Below are positions 60,721 to 64,000 of a stretch of 64,000 nt of DNA, piece after piece. The notes under the pieces are model-generated. The model ran no database searches. It saw only the letters and a program-made list of their open reading frames with translations, and was not told where the DNA came from. Numbering within the stretch: position 1 is the first letter of the stretch; every line of letters starts with the position of its first letter. The stretch is from Nepenthes gracilis. Lineage: Eukaryota; Streptophyta; Magnoliopsida; Caryophyllales; Nepenthaceae. The DNA lies in contig BSYO01000038.1 of NCBI GenBank assembly GCA_033239525.1, positions 8,683,041 to 8,747,040 on the forward strand, in the 5' to 3' direction. A program made the position numbers and the translations under genes.

Positions 60721-61082
60721 GTTTCGTTGCCGTGGGCAAATCCAAGAAATTCATTGGTAGAGATCACAAGACGGGAGTAAGTCGGCTAGGTTAACATGTC
60801 GTTACCACTCGATTTGTAAATTAATTTTTATAGTGCATTGCTTCCCTAGCCGTTGAAGCTCAGAGAATTTTTCTCGATTACCATAGGTATTTTTTTTTTC
60901 TTAATCACCAAAAAATTATCTTTTTATCATTATTATTGCTTTCTTTTTATGTTCGTATTGCTCATATCATCTAGATATAAATATTTTTTACGTATATTGA
61001 ATATTTAAATTTTACTGTTTCCGCTATTATTACATAGAGTCGGAACATTGTTGTATAATTTAGCACGAAAAGTCCTTTTTCA
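58454..61082 (+). mobile_element. Solo LTR of the gag-only family, with duplicated copies, TSD CATGT
   Basis: The complete LTR is 60012-61082: start TGTTAGGG, end GTCCTTTTTCA, with CATGT at 60007-60011 and 61083-61087. Two further partial copies of its first about 700 bp lie at 58454-59140 and 59222-59930. It shares TGTTAG...CATATTCCGTGA and GTCGGGTTGT with the other family LTRs, and AGCACGAAAAG near the end with 45692-46730. U3 palindromes and a TATA-like CTTTAAATATACAC (60412) are present. No internal region remains. Confidence 0.7.
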
Positions 61083-62259
61083 CATGTCGTTTTACTTTTT
61101 CTCTCTTGTTTTGCTCATGCATACATCTAGATTTACCGGAGGGCTTGAGGTTTTATTTTTATCTTACTAATATATGAGGATTTTACTTGTTTATAAAAAA
61201 ATAGGTAAATGTTTTGAGCTATATGTTCATGTATAATTGTATTTGTAAAGAAAAAGTCATAAAAACCTACATATGGGATGTGCATGTGGTATCATATATT
61301 GTGTTTTGAATTGGGCTCTATCTTATTATGTGATTTGATATGTGATCTTTCACGAGAAAAAAGTTTTATGATTTGACCTTCTCCAATGAAAGTTTCGACC
61401 TTTTTCACCAGGTAAAAAATGCTTCATGATATGTGATATAGAGATCATTTCCAATTGATTTTTATAAGAACCATCATAAAAAATTAAACTATTATAATTT
61501 TTGATTTTCTTTACAGTAATTCAATTGAATTATAGTTTCAATTACTCTTATATTGGTAATAATACTTTTCTTTACTTATGACGCAAAGTCATATAATTAT
61601 TAGTATTCGAAGTCACTTTTATGTATGGCGTTTAAGCCTTTTAATTTGAATGGTTATTTTATTTTGGACATTAATGAGATTTGAGTAATAGGTTTGTATA
61701 TCAATATTTAATTTTGAAATTTTTTTCAGTAAAATAAATAAATGAATTTAAATTCTTAATGGATAAAAATCTAATTAATTATGAATTAAGAAATTAATAT
61801 AATTAGATTTCAAGATCGAAAACATGACAGTTTTAATTATTGTGATTATTTTTGTGATTATTAATATTTTGTTATTCAATATGCGTTTGGATTTGTTTTA
61901 GTTTTGTTGGGAAGATAATAGTTGATTTTAATTACAGTTTGTCATGTTAGAAAATTATATTTATCAACGTGGAAGTTTTATTGGTTCTAAGTTATCCGTA
62001 TTAGATATTTGGTTGATAATTTTCATTATGTATTAATTTGGTATAATTAAGTTGACACATTATTTATTTGGTAACCACATAGAGTCAGTTTGATTAGGTC
62101 CTATATTCACTATTAGCTTTGGATGTCATGACAATTTTGGATTTATTAGTTGTTATGTCTGACCCGATATTTGGTTTATTTGAGTTCGAATTAGTATTAA
62201 AATGTTGATTTGGTTAATTTAAATTTTGTTCAATTATAGACAAGAAAGCAAAATTTTTA

Positions 62260-63640
62260 TTTAAAATATTTAATTATTTATTTAATTACTTGCTCAAGTC
62301 ATAATCATGATATTAATAGTCAGCAAAATATATGTATAATATTATACAAATATATATAAGTAGAATAAATGGAATGATAGAAAATTATAAATTTTATGTT
62401 CTAAACAAATATTTATACAAAATGTTTAGTATATCTATATAAATTAATATCTCGAAACCTTGTGAAAATATAGGAAGAATAGAACATCTAATGAGCCTCT
62501 GAAAACATAAAAATTAAATGATTATATCAAAAATGTGTAAAAACTCAAAAAGACTAAAACATATAAAAATTTAATAATTAAATATTAGGGACTCATATAT
62601 CAACTAATAAAAGGATAATTTTGAAGAACAGACTACTCATATTTTCAATAGATAGGCCTTCTATATTATTCTATAAATTGGATAAAATGTCATTTTTTTT
62701 TACGCATGGATGATAGATACGTTCTTCATAGGCATATAATATATAAAGATATGTTCAAATATAAATTATCTAAAATATAATGGTTCTCATTTATTAAATA
62801 AATAATTTTATGATGCATATATAAAATTTTTCCAAATTAAAAAAAAAGATACAAATTTCTATCCATATTACAATGTAGAGACCTCGCCAAATGCTTGTAT
62901 GAAAATAATATGCAATGTCCAATTTAAAAATTTCATGATTTATTTTCAATGTAAGAATATAATTATTTAAAATATTCAATGTTTTGTGAAAATAAATAAA
63001 ATCTCTAAATATTCGGTAAAATCTAATAAAATGTAAAAATATTTGATAAAAAAACATACATATAACAATATTTAGAATCAAGTATAAATGATAACATGTA
63101 TATATATTTAGATAAAAATCAAAAGAAAAATCAAAAGATTTTAAAAGTATATTAAAGAATAAATTTAAATATATTTACCTAGATTTAAAAATTAATTAGA
63201 TTTGACGCAAAATAATCTTAAAATTCCTTTCCTTCTCTCTATTCTTTCAGTCTCTTTCTTTCTGTTTATTCCATTTTTCCATGCAAATGATCAAAATTAG
63301 GTAAAAAGGGATCAAAATATCTAAATAAGCATACAAGCACCAATTAAATGTGTATTAGGTGCCATCTGTAGCTATATGCATGCACAAACACTGTATCAAG
63401 ATGCCTCATGCTCAACCCTATTTCGCGTAAATCACGTACGAGTAGCCCATATATACCTCTCAAGCGCAGAGCTGCTGCCATAGACACACATGAGCATGAA
63501 ATAGGTGCCTATTAAGCTCTAAGTCTAATTCCTAAAATTTTAGTTTTTTAAAAAAAATTATTATATAATTATTTTTCATATTAACTCAATACATAATAAT
63601 TATAATATTATAAATATAAATTAAAAAATTAAGTATTATA
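62260..63640 (-). mobile_element. Gypsy-type LTR fragment, minus strand
   Basis: On the minus strand it begins TATAATACTTAATTT at 63640 (compare TGTAATACTCGG at 41966), passes a zone of GCGCTTGAG/TGCATG-type words (63490-63340), then a GA-rich leader (63290-63220) and AT-rich tail. No coding DNA; the frame 62794-63081 is AT-rich noise. Confidence 0.4.
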
Positions 63641-64000
63641 GGATCCGATTTCAAATATCTTAACCTAGGTCTTGTAGACAATAAATAACAACTAAATCAA
63701 CCAAAGTTTTTTTTTTTTTTCTCTGAGAAACTCATCTAATATCTAAATTAGTTTCTTAAGTTGAGTAATAAGGTTAAAAGGCTATTGGTCCGCGGAATAC
63801 GAGCTATGAGACTTACATTTTAAACTTTGGCAAGAGGTCAAGTCATCATAAAAGCTTGGTGAAAAATAACAGGCCTATGTGAGAAATATCCTCGATGATT
63901 TGAGATACTAATGTCCTTTTATCTAAATATAGATTTCTTTAATGAAATGTTAGCAAAGTAATACGGGAAAAATGGTCAAAAAAAGTTATTGAGCATGTGA
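63641..64000. other. No feature recognised
   Basis: AT-rich end of the window with a 15-base T run (about 63706-63720); no open frame or repeat edge seen. Confidence 0.4.

Larger units (their letters stand above)
41966..62133 (+). mobile_element. Dead Ty3-gypsy element (Tekay/Del-like chromovirus) with four nested insertions
   Basis: 5' LTR 41966-44354, primer-binding site at 44359 (TAGTATCAGAG, iMet type), gag with zinc knuckle, protease, reverse transcriptase, RNase H, integrase and a C-terminal chromodomain-type region, then 3' LTR from 57928 to about 62133. Removing the inserts leaves roughly 8 to 9 kb, normal for the family. Each domain is broken by stops or frameshifts. No convincing target duplication was found (TGTTT on the left, ATTTT on the right). 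The order protease-RT-RNaseH-integrase defines gypsy. Confidence 0.75.
57928..62133 (+). repeat. 3' LTR of the gypsy element, interrupted
   Basis: Starts TATAATATCCGATTCC after a purine tract (AAGGAGTGAAGAG). It has the GCGCTTGAGTG word (58074), a TATA box CTATATAAGGC (58229) and resumes at 61083 with the CATGTCGTTTTACTTTTTC block that matches 42478-42500 of the 5' LTR. It ends near ATGACA (62133). The copia-type LTR and its triplication occupy 58454-61082. Confidence 0.65.

Noticed and set aside
62134..62138. Target duplication for the large gypsy element
   Set aside because: TGTTT on the left and ATTTT on the right agree at only three of five bases.
1..64000. tRNA, rRNA or CRISPR arrays
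   Set aside because: No cloverleaf T-loop, rRNA signature or regularly spaced short repeats found by eye on either strand; tRNAscan-type software was not available.

Overview
The window is nuclear DNA from a flowering plant, probably a woody eudicot or early-diverging angiosperm; I cannot name the species. The evidence is one intact three-exon gene with GT-AG introns, a relic of a plastid omega-3 desaturase gene, AT-rich intergenic DNA, and many nested LTR retrotransposons with tRNA-iMet-type primer sites. I see no bacterial-style operon, rRNA, tRNA or CRISPR array.

The one gene that looks functional is on the minus strand (24327-35620). It is a SMXL6/7/8 (D53-type) strigolactone-signalling repressor. 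Joining 34422-35620, 27993-28230 and 24327-26036 gives an open frame of 1048 codons with a Clp-N region, an RGKT degron and an LDLNLP EAR motif. Its introns are 6.2 kb and 2.0 kb and hold a foldback MITE-like element, an LTR-like block and a LINE scrap. A TATA box and two upstream ATGs lie before the start.

Left flank (1-24 kb): a decayed pararetrovirus-type movement-protein frame converges with a second decayed frame carrying a zinc-knuckle relic. Next comes a 5'-truncated FAD7/FAD8 pseudogene (2009-4347). After that are fragments of a gag-only copia family, an old minus-strand gypsy-type LTR (about 12684-21504) split by a solo LTR (13570-15768, imperfect TSD) and by a gag-only element (16576-21241, TSD GCCAC), and a solo copia LTR (22400-23456).

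Right flank (36-64 kb): about 5 kb of AT-rich DNA without genes, then a dead Tekay/Del-like gypsy element (41966-62133). It has been hit by a short TRIM-like solo LTR (TSD TTATA), a nearly intact gag-only copia element of 6659 bp (TSD TAGTG), a 2.4-kb solo LTR (TSD CTAAG/TTAAG) and another copia LTR (TSD CATGT) whose junction with the host element is tandemly triplicated.

The most interesting signals are: (1) a copia-type family with gag but no visible protease, integrase or reverse transcriptase, which carries a second gene behind a GC-rich leader and an apparent spliceosomal intron; (2) GCGCTCGAGCGC-like palindrome arrays upstream of the TATA box in LTRs of both copia and gypsy families; (3) clustered polypurine-tract-like motifs in the gag-only family; and (4) the triplicated chimeric junction.
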